Positions 28,528 to 39,057 of a DNA stretch of 64,000 nt are shown in pieces. Both the position numbers and the translations under genes were made by a program. The stretch is taken from positions 62,001-126,000 of the forward strand of contig NW_004190455.1 in the NCBI RefSeq assembly GCF_000224145.3, in the 5' to 3' direction. The notes under the pieces were generated by a model. It saw nothing but the letters and a program-made list of their open reading frames with translations, did not search any database and was not told where the DNA came from. This DNA comes from Ciona intestinalis. Lineage: Eukaryota; Chordata; Ascidiacea; Phlebobranchia; Cionidae. The stretch's first letter is position 1. Every line of letters starts with the position of its first letter.

Positions 28528-31188
28528 ATGCCTCGTGAAAGAATTCTGTGCGTTTTCTCCGCCCTAGGATTCGCTGCATGTGCCTATCAATACACTGTGT
28601 TTGGTTTGGCTGACAAAGTAAGAATGCCAGGGGCAGGTATGGATGAAACTAATGCTATGATTTAACCTAACTATTGCTTGTATAGAAGCCCTCTGTTTCT
28701 TTTAGTGGCTGAATGCAGTAAGTGGTAAATTAATAAACAAATGAATGTAACTTTTTTATCCTTGGCGGGGCAACGACAATCGTTATAACATGGGTGTTCT
28801 GTTTCGTACACCTTGTATAATCGCTGATGAGTTACCATGTATGTAACCTGTTTATCCTCGCATGGCGGGGCAACGACAGTTGTTATAACACGGGTTTTCC
28901 GTTTCATACACCTTGTGCACCTATACGAGTTACCACTTGTGAAACTCTGTGAGAATTGTCTTTCTAGCCCAAAGTCAAATATAAACGATATTACTGATGG
29001 TATACGTAACCATGGGTGCTGAGAGTCTCCGAAACGAGATTCTACTAATCATTGGCGTATAATAAATACTAAACTAAATTATCCATTCACTTGCTTTCAT
29101 TCAAACATTGACTTGCTTAAGGAAACACGCCCACAATGGTAGCAGCCACAGGTCCATAACCTCGGATTACAGGCAGTTGTACTAACTGTATGATTTTCTA
29201 TGTATTACCACACTAATGTTACAGCAAATCATAATCAAAGTGTTTAAACTGCTAATCATTTATTTACTTATCCATTCATGCATTGCCAGGATGGTACGAA
29301 AAATCAGCTGCCGAAGTCGCCAAGAAATTTCCTCTTAAAAATGACCCGAGCGAAGTTATGGTAAGACTGAAAATTCCGGATCAATAAATTTTGCGAATCT
29401 GACCCTGATCTGGTGCTTTTTAAATTGAACGATTCTTGTGTAAAAAAAATAAAGTCAAGGTCTCACCCACAAAGTTACAAGCGTGGCGATTAACTGGTAA
29501 GCTAGTACAAGGTGTATGAAACAGAACACCCGTGTTACATCGACTGTCGGTTTCTGGCTTCGTAGAAATTAATAAATTACACATATTCTATCGGGTGCTA
29601 ACGTAATTAACAGACAAAAATCAAGACCAACCAATGGTCTCAATATATCGTAGGCCTAAGTAATATTCCCAAAAAAAACATTACATTCCAGGTTGGTACG
29701 GCTTGGGTTTTCACTTTCCTTCCCAACTTATTGTCGACTTTATATTTGTTGACGGCTCAACGACAACGACGAATATTCCCGCAGGTATTTTACTTCGTAA
29801 CACATAGTTTATCAACCACGCAAGTTATAATGCGGGTGGTGTTCCGTTTCTAAGCCTGTGTGCTTGCTTATAGTTAGTTATCTGATTAGTTGTGTTACTG
29901 TATAACTAATAACCTCTACAGCCCATTAGTGACCATTACCATCATCCGTTTTTTTTAAGACCCCAAAGCCTATAAAAGCTTACGAGTTCGTGGTGGTTAG
30001 TAATAACAGACAACTTTATTTATTAGTGACTCCTGGGTTGAATCTTAGTAATGCATGTAGGCGTATGTAAAGTAACTGGCCAAAAAACACGGTGGCAGCA
30101 ATGCAGCATCGCCCCTTGTATCCGTTGGTTAAAGGTAAGCGCTAAAAAAACTGTCACAATATTTACAAGGTTTTACTTATGTGAAGGTTTTCTACATTGT
30201 GTACTGTGTGAATACACTTCTTACATTAGCATGGACTTTCACATACGAACGTGGATTACATCTCATGTCGACCATGATTGTTGGCAGCGTATGTGTACTT
30301 GGTGCAATACAACTTTACATTGGCATCAAACACTTTAAAGAATTTCACATCTCAGCTCCAGGTACAAGTTGTATTAAAGGTGGACAATATTTGAGATAAT
30401 TCGAATTCACTTTCAGAGAAATTTAAATGGTGGCTGCAACGTGTTGTGCTGAACAGCGTCGCTCTCACGACCACGTGGTCGTTCGTAGCCTTGCCTTCCA
30501 CCGTTAGTTATCTTCTAATCTACGAAAGATCGAACCAATCCGAAACCGCCATTTTGAAAGGTTGGTCGTAAATAATATAATAGGTTGGGTAAGATGTTAC
30601 ATGTTTTCATGGTGTTTCTATCGTCCCATTTGGTAGTCAACGAAAGAATATTTACAGAATTATATTACCGTGTCCTTACGACTTTAAAAGATATGGTGCT
30701 ACGAAAACCTAACAGACAAAAAACAAGTCCGACCGTTTGTTGTATTCGATATATATTTCCCAAATGGCATCGCCAGCCTCTTTTTTAAATGGCAACTCTG
30801 AAGAGCGTTGTTAATTATTATACTATATATAAATCATTTGATTTGTTATAGGATTGATGAACGTGGATACAGCGACATCTATCGGATTGTGTTTGTTGGC
30901 GATAGGACAGATAACTTGGACATTGCTTGATTTTCTAATTGTCCCTGCATATACTTCGATAGTAACATCAGTTTATCCAGTGTTGGTATTCGGGGGGTTC
31001 GGGCTTGCTTTGTCTAACTTTGAGCACGGTATACGCTTTCTATTGTTGCTTTATGACGTCATATTAACATGATTATAACAGGTTTTAATCGTCATAATAT
31101 CTTTTGTTTGGTTGTTGGAATCGTTGCTTCGATATCGATGATCAAAAGGAAACGAATCCATGAGAATTCGACTCCAAAACAAGAATAG
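28528..31188 (+). CDS. Unidentified multi-pass membrane protein, seven exons
   Basis: Exons 28528-28636, 29290-29360, 29692-29784, 30187-30361, 30417-30560, 30853-31028, 31082-31188; all junctions are GT-AG and phases agree. The start ATG has a clean frame and ends with TAG. The protein (about 290 residues) has roughly seven hydrophobic stretches: near residues 7-25, after VGTAWVFTFLPN, YCVNTLLTLAWTF, MIVGSVCVLGAIQLYIG, WSFVALPSTVSYLLIY, CLLAIGQITWTLLDFLIV and NIFCLVVGIVASI; it closes with a basic cytosolic-type tail (IKRKRIHENSTPKQE). A WYEKSAAEVAKKFP segment lies between TM1 and TM2. I do not recognise the family; the tryptophan/tyrosine-rich helices faintly recall TspO-type proteins but I would not assert it. 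Introns are small (53-55 bp near the 3' end). Exons 2 and 3 recur inverted downstream. Confidence 0.88.
28735..28945 (+). repeat. SINE-tail units (intron of membrane-protein gene)
   Basis: Two ~98 bp units with CTTTTTTATCCTTGGCGGGG, CGTTATAACATGGGTGTTCT and GTTACCATGTATGTAACCTG. Confidence 0.75.
29094..29880 (+). repeat. Inverted duplication, arm A (contains exons 2 and 3)
   Basis: Matches 31398-32074 in reverse complement: intron sequence, exon 2 with its splice sites, part of intron 2, exon 3 and following intron. Arm A has extra sequence in intron 2 (a SINE tail at about 29465-29585 and another dispersed piece near 29600-29660). Confidence 0.9.
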
Positions 31189-31397
31189 ACGAAAATATAC
31201 AATAATTGCTACTATATTATTTATACTGTATATCCTGGAAAACATTCGTACAAACTATTATTTATTCTATTCTACAAGGGGAGCCATGGTAATTAAGCTA
31301 TAATTGGTCTAATACAACAAACTGCGCTATACTTATTGTCTCTTCAAATGCTTTGCTCAAACTTCTGCGTAAAATAAACAGAGTCTGCTGTAATCCT

Positions 31398-32074
31398 ACA
31401 AACCACAACAAACTATTAGCAAGCACAAAAGCTTATAAAACAGAACACTACCCGCATTATAACTTGCGTGGTTGATAAACTGTGAACTATAAAGTAAAAT
31501 ACCTGCGGGAATATTCGTTGTTGTCGTTGAGCCGTCAACAAATATAAAGTCGACAATAAGTTGGGAAGGAAAGTAAAAACCCAAGCCGTACCAACCTGGA
31601 ATGTAATGTTTGGTTTAGAAATATTACTTACGATATATTGAGACCATTGGTTGGTTCTGGATTTTTGTATGTCACTTACGTTAGCACTAGATGGATAAAT
31701 GTAGCTTATTAATCCTGGCGTGATGGCGGAAAAACTGTATTTCTTTACACAAGAATCGTTCATCTCTATGAACACCAGATCAGGGTGAGATTTCTGATAT
31801 ATTTAGACTTACCATAATTTCGCCGGGGTCATTTTTAAGAGGGAATTTCTTGGCGACTTCGGCAGCTGATTTTTCGTACCATCCTGGCAATGCATGAATG
31901 GATAAGTAAATAAATGATTAGCAGTTTAAACACTTTGATTATGATTTGCTGTAACATTAGTGTGGTAATACATAGAACATCATACAGTTAGTACAACTGC
32001 CTGTAATCCGAGGTTATGGACCTGACGCTGCTACCATTGTGGGCGTGTTTCCTTAAGCAAGTCAATGTTTGAAT
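31398..32074 (-). pseudogene. Inverted copy of exons 2-3 of the membrane-protein gene
   Basis: Read on the - strand, 31883-31813 gives the exon 2 peptide starting GWYEKSAAEVAKKFP with S-to-G and V-to-I changes near its end, and 31596-31504 gives VGTAWVFTFLPN - TAQRQQRIFPQ with one R-to-Q change. Frames and flanking AG/GT are kept. No partner exons exist on this strand, so it is most simply a duplicated gene fragment. It lies between the 3' ends of the membrane-protein gene and COQ7. Confidence 0.85.
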
Positions 32075-32287
32075 GAAAGTATCCTCACGACTCCCATAGA
32101 GCGTTGTTAATTGTTTAAAACACGATCAGGATATTTGAATATTATTTGCCAAAAGTGTCCCATGTTCCTCATACATTGTACTTTCTGTATGTCACAAAAT
32201 CCTACCCACAAAATGTTATCTCAATATTTTTATTTAATAATAAATACAAAAGAATTCACAATTAAATTGCGCACAGAAATAAACACT

Positions 32288-34370
32288 TTATATTCGTTCA
32301 GACAACCATATTGCAGCTAAACATCCTGCTTGTATGGTCTGCTTTAACACTTGATACGCTGGTGCGTTAACAGCCCCATGTTCCAAACCAGTGTCATGAT
32401 GTTCCATTTCTTCGTCGCGAAATTGTTTAATTTTTTTCAACAGGTGATCACGATATTCGCTTTTATCATTAGAGTCTAATAAATACCGGAGTTGTCTGTT
32501 TGGAAAGATTAAAAATATGTTACTGAAACATAGTAGGGTGGGATTCCTTTGGCACATAACATGCAAATATATCCTGATCATGTTTTGAACAATTAACAAC
32601 GGTCTATGGGAGTCGTAAGGATACGGTTTTATAATTCTTTGAATGAAAAAAGCATCCCATCTTCCCCCACCCTACTATATATTCCATAAATCTGATCTAG
32701 CACTCATAAAAGCACAAATAAATGTCCCCCATTTACCTGCATACCAAGGCATTAGGCAATAGTAGTTGTGTAACACAGGTGTTCTGTTTCATAAACCTTG
32801 TGCCCGTTTACAAGTTACCAAGGGACTTTGATTCTATTCAAATTAGAGACTGACGAAACCATTTAGGTGCAAAATATATCTTATCAAACAATTGGTGGAA
32901 TTTTATTTTGTCTGTTGCGTTTTCGTAGCACCATATCCTTATTTAACTTGTGGGTGATAATATAATAAAAACATTAAGAACTAACTTATTATAATGGTCA
33001 GTAATTGATTCCTCCACTGCTACTGTACAAGCCATTGCTGCTTCCTTTCCAATCAAAGCAGTTCCTGCACCTAATGCGAATCCTGCCCCAACCATGGGTG
33101 TGAATACATTCAACATATGAAGTGAAATAATTTAGTTTTATACAATCTATTCTACACCAAGGTAGCTGAATATTAACTACAGTTTTAAAACACAGGGGAG
33201 GCAGGGATAGTTACACACATTTCTGTGAAACAAATCTAACTCTACTTATTGGTTATAATGTTTACTGATTAATGCAGTGCAGAAAATTGGGGTTGGCCTG
33301 CACACCCTGCCACCCCAGGTTTGGCGCCTGACAATATTAATACAAATAAAAATTTTAAAGGCTAAGATCTTTTAAATTAAAAAAGGTGAAAATTACCAAA
33401 AGGGTTAATTGAATAAATTGATTTGGTCAATGATTTTGGATTAGTCTGCATTTGACTATTTCTGGTAGTAACAGTTTATATAAAGAAGTTGTAAATTTAA
33501 AATATTAATTTACCCGCAATATTCCATAACGGATGTAGCACAGTTGGTCGTACTCTGTATTCAGAAATCATATTTGTGAATGTTTGTAAATGATCTTTTT
33601 CTTGGTCCCACATATGCTATGAGTGAAACATTAAATATTGAACAAAATATTTTTAATGTTAAACTACTACGTGCACGACAACAGCAATTGCTCCAACCCA
33701 GTGGTCACTAGTGGGTTGTTCAAATTGTCAGCCATATAGAAAAACAATCGCCCACAAAGTTACATGCATGGTTACTCCTAAGCGAGCACCAGGTGTATGA
33801 AACAGAACACCCGTGTGCCGTGTTATAACGTTTGTTATTTCCCCGTCATGCAATGATAAATTATGTTACACACATTTTACTGAACCTCTATTTTATGCAA
33901 AACTTATAGTCCAAGTTACCTGAATAGTTGGCCCAACGTCAGTTTTGCCCAACACAGCCATTTGCCCGGCGTATATTCTGTCAGCACCAAACTCACCTAA
34001 AACAAACATTGTATGAATAAATGTAACTTGGTTTATCCTCGCATGGCGGGGCAACAGCAGTCATTATAACACAGGTGTGAAAAAATGAGCGCCCACTTGT
34101 GAAAAAAGAAAGTGATGATCTGTTAATGAGTCGTAACTGTTCTGTTCTATACACCTTGTTGGACTTCTAATGAAAAAAAGTGTGCATAAGCATAAATACA
34201 TTGTGTAATTTTTAAATATATCAAACACATCTTCACTGACCTGCATGATCTACACGAATAAAACGTGAATAAACTTTCCTGGTTGCAGGATCCAACGATT
34301 GGAATGAGACATTCCGAACCCCCAAGTTACATCGAGTTTGTATTACCCTACTAAGTTTAAACAGGGCCAT
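32288..34370 (-). CDS. COQ7: 5-demethoxyubiquinone hydroxylase, mitochondrial (COQ7/CLK-1)
   Basis: Di-iron hydroxylase for the penultimate step of ubiquinone synthesis, on the matrix side of the inner mitochondrial membrane. Exons, high to low: 34241-34370, 33920-33996, 33514-33616, 32986-33082, 32288-32495. The first 35 or so residues are Arg/Ser-rich without acidic residues, as expected for a mitochondrial presequence. Iron-ligand motifs are [16 protein letters not shown], the MWDQEKDH exon, [11 protein letters not shown] and [15 protein letters not shown]; the C terminus IWLSERI matches the vertebrate YLSERL. All expected segments are present, so the gene looks whole. The acceptor at 33083 has a poor pyrimidine tract but gives the conserved [15 protein letters not shown] join. 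Convergent with the membrane-protein gene. Confidence 0.96.
32529..32681 (+). mobile_element. Cimi-1-like MITE copy, internally shortened (COQ7 intron)
   Basis: TAGTAGGGTGGGATTCCTTT at left, CATCTTCCCCCACCCTACTAT at right (ends intact), with part of the middle missing. An isolated MITE piece also lies at about 32080-32175. Confidence 0.8.
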
Positions 34371-34711
34371 AGTTTATAGCTGGAAGCCTGGAATCATAAA
34401 ATAATTTATGTTTTAGATATCTTTTTCTTCGAATGAATGTAACTTATTTATGCTCAAATGGCGGGACAACGACAGTCGTTATAACACGGCTGTTCTGTTT
34501 GATACACCTCGTGCCAACTTACGAGTTACCACGTATATGTAACTTTGTGGTAATTGCTTTTTATACGTAATACAAAGGAGGGAATTTACAGCAATACAGT
34601 GCAAGAAACTTATTGTTAAAAATATAACTGCCGAGGTCCTAAATAATGTACTAAAAAACACGAATAGAAAAATACCGGTAAAACGTGCAGACTTGAATCT
34701 CTGTTTACATT
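34371..34711. other. Spacer between COQ7 and the left duplication arm
   Basis: Holds the COQ7 upstream flank and a SINE tail at about 34432-34560 (GAATGTAACTTATTTATGCT, CGTTATAACACGGCTGTTCT). No gene seen. Confidence 0.6.
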
Positions 34712-35152
34712 TATTATTAGGAGTGTGGTGGTTATTAAACATGAAAACATTTCTGAAAAGTTTGAGTTTAAAGGAAACGTTGGGCTCTTACTTTTTGTAA
34801 AAAAAATGTTTTGTCATTTTCTTGTTTCAGGAAATTGGTTTCCTGTATTGAGACCGCTGTCAGTGTTTGAAGGTATCACGTCAGTTAATATTCAAAATTA
34901 TTATTGTTTGAATGTACAACATAAAACAGTGGTTTTATTAAAGGTAAATCAAAGCCCTATAATACAAATTAAATTTACTTTTATGAATGAATGAATAAAT
35001 TTAAATATATAAATTAAAAAATTATATTATGTGCCATTTTTGCTGCAAAATTACAGAGTGAATAAAAATCAATGCCCATGGCCTTATGTAGGTTGAAAAG
35101 TTGTTCACAATAACAGTCAACAAGTATTGCACAAACATCAAGTATCTATGGT

Positions 35153-36006
35153 TTATATACCGCTATCAATTGGAAAAGTAAAATAACTTGAAGGATTTGG
35201 TTCAACTGTATTTGGATTAATGGTCCTCTCAGCGAAGTGCATTTGATTATTATTACCAACTATAAACACTGTTTGCATCCGTGTACCATAATCTGGATAC
35301 CCAGATATCATAACTGAACAATACAGCTTTAAAAACTCCTCAGGCAAGTGAGAACCAGACTGCTTTTTTACAAGTGCGTCGGGATAAATTTGTGTTTTAT
35401 CTGACAGAACATCGGTGAATAAATTGTCCATTAAACCTTTAGTTGAACTGGTTGGGTTTTGAATTACCTTACAAAATTTGACGCTGCCATGATCAACTTT
35501 CCGCCATTTTGTTCCCAAAGTAGAGCAAGCGAGAGCATAAACGCCATCATCTAAAATGAGTGGGGAGCTACTATCATGTGTTCCAAAGTAGCTCTAACAT
35601 TCAAGTTTTGGCAGTTATTAGTGAACTGGCCCCCAACAAAATGGTGTGGTCTATGTTCACGAGACATGAGTGTGCTTGCTATATAATCATGTGGATTCAT
35701 TTCATTCTCTAAAAAATTCCGAACAATAAACCCTCGCGACACTTTATCGGTAAAAGCGTCTTCTTTTGGAGTCAAATAATTGGTGAGAAAAGCAAACTTT
35801 CCCTGCTTGTTGACACCAAACCATGTCCCTCCCTTCACACCAGGCTGTAGGTCCACACCACATAATATGTTTGGGTTGTCGGCAAGAAACCCTGCTGGCT
35901 GCGTTGGTCGATTAAGATATTCGTCTCGGTTCGCGGCGATTATCAGTTTATGCTTCGCTGTACAACTCTGGTTAATTTGGAAGAAAACTATGCACATAAT
36001 ATTCAA
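35153..36006 (-). pseudogene. TANGO2: TANGO2 copy in the left arm, frameshifted
   Basis: TANGO2 homologues share an NRDE-type domain beginning MCxxFF; loss in humans causes a metabolic encephalopathy. Reading from 36006, MNIMCIVFFQINQSC and AANRDEYLNRP give the family N terminus. The frame is lost near 35597 where two extra bases (AG) follow the NVR codons; the correct frame resumes and reaches a normal end at 35153 (AERTINPN to FPIDSGI). The right-arm copy lacks the extra AG. As read it encodes only about half the protein. The intronless layout is shared with the other copy. Confidence 0.88.
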
Positions 36007-36563
36007 TTAAACATCTAAGCCTGTTCATTGTAGAGTGGAAAAAGATATTAATTGAATGCTTATTCAAATGGTTTCAAAAGTAGATATTTTAAAGTTTTAT
36101 ATATTATACTGTTGCAGTAGTTCTTAACCTTTTAAAAATAACATAATTTAATAGCAAAACTTTGGCGACCCAACTTCCGAAACTACATTTCACACAACTT
36201 TTGTAAGCATGAAATAAAATGATTTAACTTTTACAATAACATTCAAAAGGGTTTGTGAACCACTGTAGTAGGCGACCCAACCAAATCAAATTTTGACCAT
36301 TTGTTGAGAAACACTGGATTAAATAATAAAGCCAAAGCATTGAAAATTTAAGCATAGCAATCTGTATGTTGTCCAAAGACTGAAGATTATAATAAACTAG
36401 TTTCTTTAGTAAGTACAAGTCCACCCCTTGACTAAGTTTAGTCCAATAAAACCACTTCTATTGCTAGCCCTATTGATATACAGTGAACTTAATGCTGTTT
36501 CAAACATAAAGTGAACTTGCACTAAACACGGGGACGCATAATAAACAACACAAATTAAATAAA

Positions 36564-36900
36564 CTAAACCAACATTTTATCAACCAATTGATTAATTGAA
36601 TTTAAAGTCTTAGAATCCGGGAAAACATTTATCATGTTTTTTCCGTCTTCGCAACACTTAGCGAGGTCTGGGTCCAACGGAATTCGAGCCAAGAAATCTA
36701 ATCCTTCTTGTTTTGCTAAAGCTTCGCCCCCACCTTGCGAAAACACTAACGAGCACTCAGAACAGTGAGGACAGACAAACCCGCACATATTCTCAACAAC
36801 CCCTATTATAGGGATCGATGTTTTTCGTCAGAATGTCAGTTCTCGACGAACGTCCGACCATAGATACCTAAACATATGTTTAGGTATCTATGGTCCGACA
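36564..36900 (-). pseudogene. NUBP2: NUBP2 exon 2 copy, truncated
   Basis: Matches the second exon of NUBP2 (43420-43725): [18 protein letters not shown] through LVDKMLV and stop. It begins at the exon edge with no exon 1 upstream, has TGA in place of the TGT of TFCRK, and is interrupted by a palindromic insertion at 36859-36899. Not a gene on its own. Confidence 0.92.
36852..36899. repeat. 34 bp perfect palindrome inserted with 7 bp direct repeat
   Basis: GTCCGAC occurs at 36852-36858 and 36893-36899; between them 36859-36892 is an exact inverted repeat with no spacer (halves start CATAGATACCTAAACAT). The right arm has a single GTCCGAC equivalent and no palindrome, so the sequence is an insertion in the left arm. 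Confidence 0.9.
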
Positions 36901-37624
36901 CAGCAACTGGTTTGTTTACAGCCGACCACATACCTACGTCACTGATTAAAATTCGTTTAATGACGTCATATATTTTCCAAGTGGCGATTTAGCGTTGAAC
37001 AAAATACACACATGTCATGTACATTGGATAATATGGTTCATGTACAAACTCATTTTAGTGTTGTTGACAACATTGTTAACCGTAATGTTCTCACTTTCGT
37101 TGTATTTCAGCTCATTGTTGCTTTTCGTCAAGTAATGCCCCTATAGATCATATTTGGTAAAAACTTAACAGTAGAGTCCTACTTTTGTTAACCACTGAGC
37201 TATACATATAAATATGCATAGTTCAATTTGGTTAACATATGTTACTAAATGTGCACGTATGTTTGTAGAGCGCTCGGCCATAAACCAGAAGAAATGAGCT
37301 CGAGGCTCGACGCTGCTACTGATGTTGAAGTTTATGCTTTCTTCCCTTATAGGCTGTCCATACTGTCAACCATGCAGGAATAATGGGAAAATATATAATC
37401 ACCCACAGAATTATATGTACGCGGTAACCCGTAAGCGGGCACGAAGTGTATGAAACAGCCTCGCGGAGATAAATAGGGGATTCATAATTTCATATATTAG
37501 TTTACCAGCGATATATTCCTTTAGTAATTTAGTTAAACGCACCGTATGCAATGAATTCATACTGAGTGACGTGCAGTGACAGCAACAATAGATTACGTCA
37601 ATAAAGTTTCCCAATTACTAAAGG

Positions 37625-37935
37625 AAAAGGAAAGTGTGGGCGAGTTGCAGTCCAGGTGCCCGCCTCCACGTGTCCCGAGCTCTATATCACGCTTAGCCTG
37701 ATCCGACTCCAGTAGAACGCTAACGACTCCTAGGTCGACAACTCAGTTTATTCGACCAACAACGACGAACGACATCACGCTACAGAAAATAGTAAGAACA
37801 GCAAGTATTACAGGGCTGAATAACTGCCTCCCCGCAGAATAACTGATGGAAGGGCTTATACAGCGGAAAGCCTGTGCGCGAATACAAAGGCGAGAAGAAA
37901 TATTTTACACCAAGGCAGATTTTCAGCGTTGTAAT
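37625..37935 (-). repeat. Unassigned dispersed repeat, ~310 bp
   Basis: On the - strand it starts AGTATTACAACGCTGAAAAT, then TCTGCCTTGGTGTAAAATAT, CTTTGTATTCGCGC, CGCTGTATAAGCCCTTCC, GGGGAGGCAG and ATTTTCTGTAGCGTG. The same sequence lies at 47018-47106 plus 47685-47790, there split by a Harbinger-like insertion. It may be a terminal repeat of a larger element, but no internal region is visible. Confidence 0.7.
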
Positions 37936-38589
37936 ACTAAATAAATAACAACGGTCTATGGGAGTCGTGAGAATACGGTTTTATAATTCTTTGATTTTTC
38001 TTTGTTTTCTACCAAATAGAAAGTAAAAATAGAACGAAAAAATTTCCTTTCCTAAACAAATGAATGTAGCTTTATACTTTATCCTCGCGTGGCCGGAAAA
38101 CGACAGTCGTTATAACACGGGTGTGCAACTCGCGCCAGCTTACGAGTTACCATGTATGTTACTTTGTGGGTGATTTTTTATTATTTGTTATGTATGGCTG
38201 ATAATTTTAACAACCCATTAGTGAAAATATACTCCTCATTCGTGTCGCGTTAAATATATGCAGGTTGGGGTAAGATGAGATACGTTTTAATTCTTTTTAT
38301 CGTCCATTTGGTAGTAAACAAAAATATATACATGGAATTCCACGACCGTATTCTTGAGACTCTAAAAGAGCGTTGTTAATTGTTTAAAACTCGTTCAGGA
38401 ATTATAGGATTTCAGTATAGTGCAGAGGTGGGGAAAGACGGGACTTCGCGTAAGGCGTGCCTTTTTTAATTCTTCTTTTCCGGTACCGCATTTAATAATA
38501 GACGAAAATCAATGATACAGTATTATTCGACAATATTCTCACGGTCCAACAAAGTGCCCGGCAAGAAGACAACAAAATGCCGTCATGTG

Positions 38590-38690
38590 ATGATTAATAA
38601 CTTGGTGATTAATAAGCGGTGATTAATAACTTGGTGATTAATAAGCGGTGATTAATAACTTGGTGATTAATAAGCGGTGATTAATAACTT
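38590..38690. repeat. 28 bp tandem repeat, about 3.5 copies
   Basis: Unit GATTAATAACTTGGTGATTAATAAGCGGT-like (two half units GATTAATAAC/GATTAATAAG), nearly identical copies, in the region upstream of the lectin-like gene. Confidence 0.88.
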
Positions 38691-39057
38691 GCCGAGTTAC
38701 CCCGTCATGCGATGGTAATTAAAGATCATTTTCAAAAACTGCTTGCTTTATTGTGAACAGTTATGTTTTTTCCAATTGTTTTTGTTTGGTAAAGGCCCTT
38801 ATACATCCTTTATCTAGAATTTATTATGTTCGACGATTATCGTTGTATCATAACTGTATACACCATGTGCTACTAAATACGCAGCAAACAAAACCTAATC
38901 CAATTATAATAATGTACCAACATGATATATATTGTGCCAATATCTAGCACCATCAGTCTGTTATTAAAATACGCTTAATTGCCAAGTTGTTACAATTAAC
39001 TATACTTTAACATAACGCAGATTACTGTAGGGGTTATTTCGATTACTATTGGTCATT

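Larger units (their letters stand above)
34712..36908 (-). repeat. Large inverted duplication, left arm
   Basis: Reverse complement of 43421-45705. The match starts beside GAGTGTGGTGGTTATTAAACA at 34720, runs through the TANGO2 3' flank, TANGO2, a hAT-like repeat piece and the NUBP2 last exon, and stops at CAGTTGCTG, which in the right arm is the first codons of NUBP2 exon 2. Difference between arms is a few percent by eye (not counted). The left arm lacks about 130 bp present in the right arm at about 45285-45425, and holds an extra palindrome near its outer end. Confidence 0.95.
36909..39057. other. Intergenic region inside the inverted duplication
   Basis: No gene seen. Contents: unidentified sequence 36909-37260; a SINE at about 37262-37480; an unassigned dispersed repeat at about 37625-37935; a MITE-SINE composite at about 37944-38226; an eroded MITE at about 38256-38440; a 28 bp tandem repeat at 38590-38690; then the promoter side of the lectin-like gene. 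Confidence 0.6.

Noticed and set aside
34725-34994. Open frames near both arm ends (MFCHFLVSGNWFPVLRPLSVFEG) conserved between arms
   Set aside because: Conservation is explained by the recent duplication. No splice or family support; the frames differ at the N terminus between copies.
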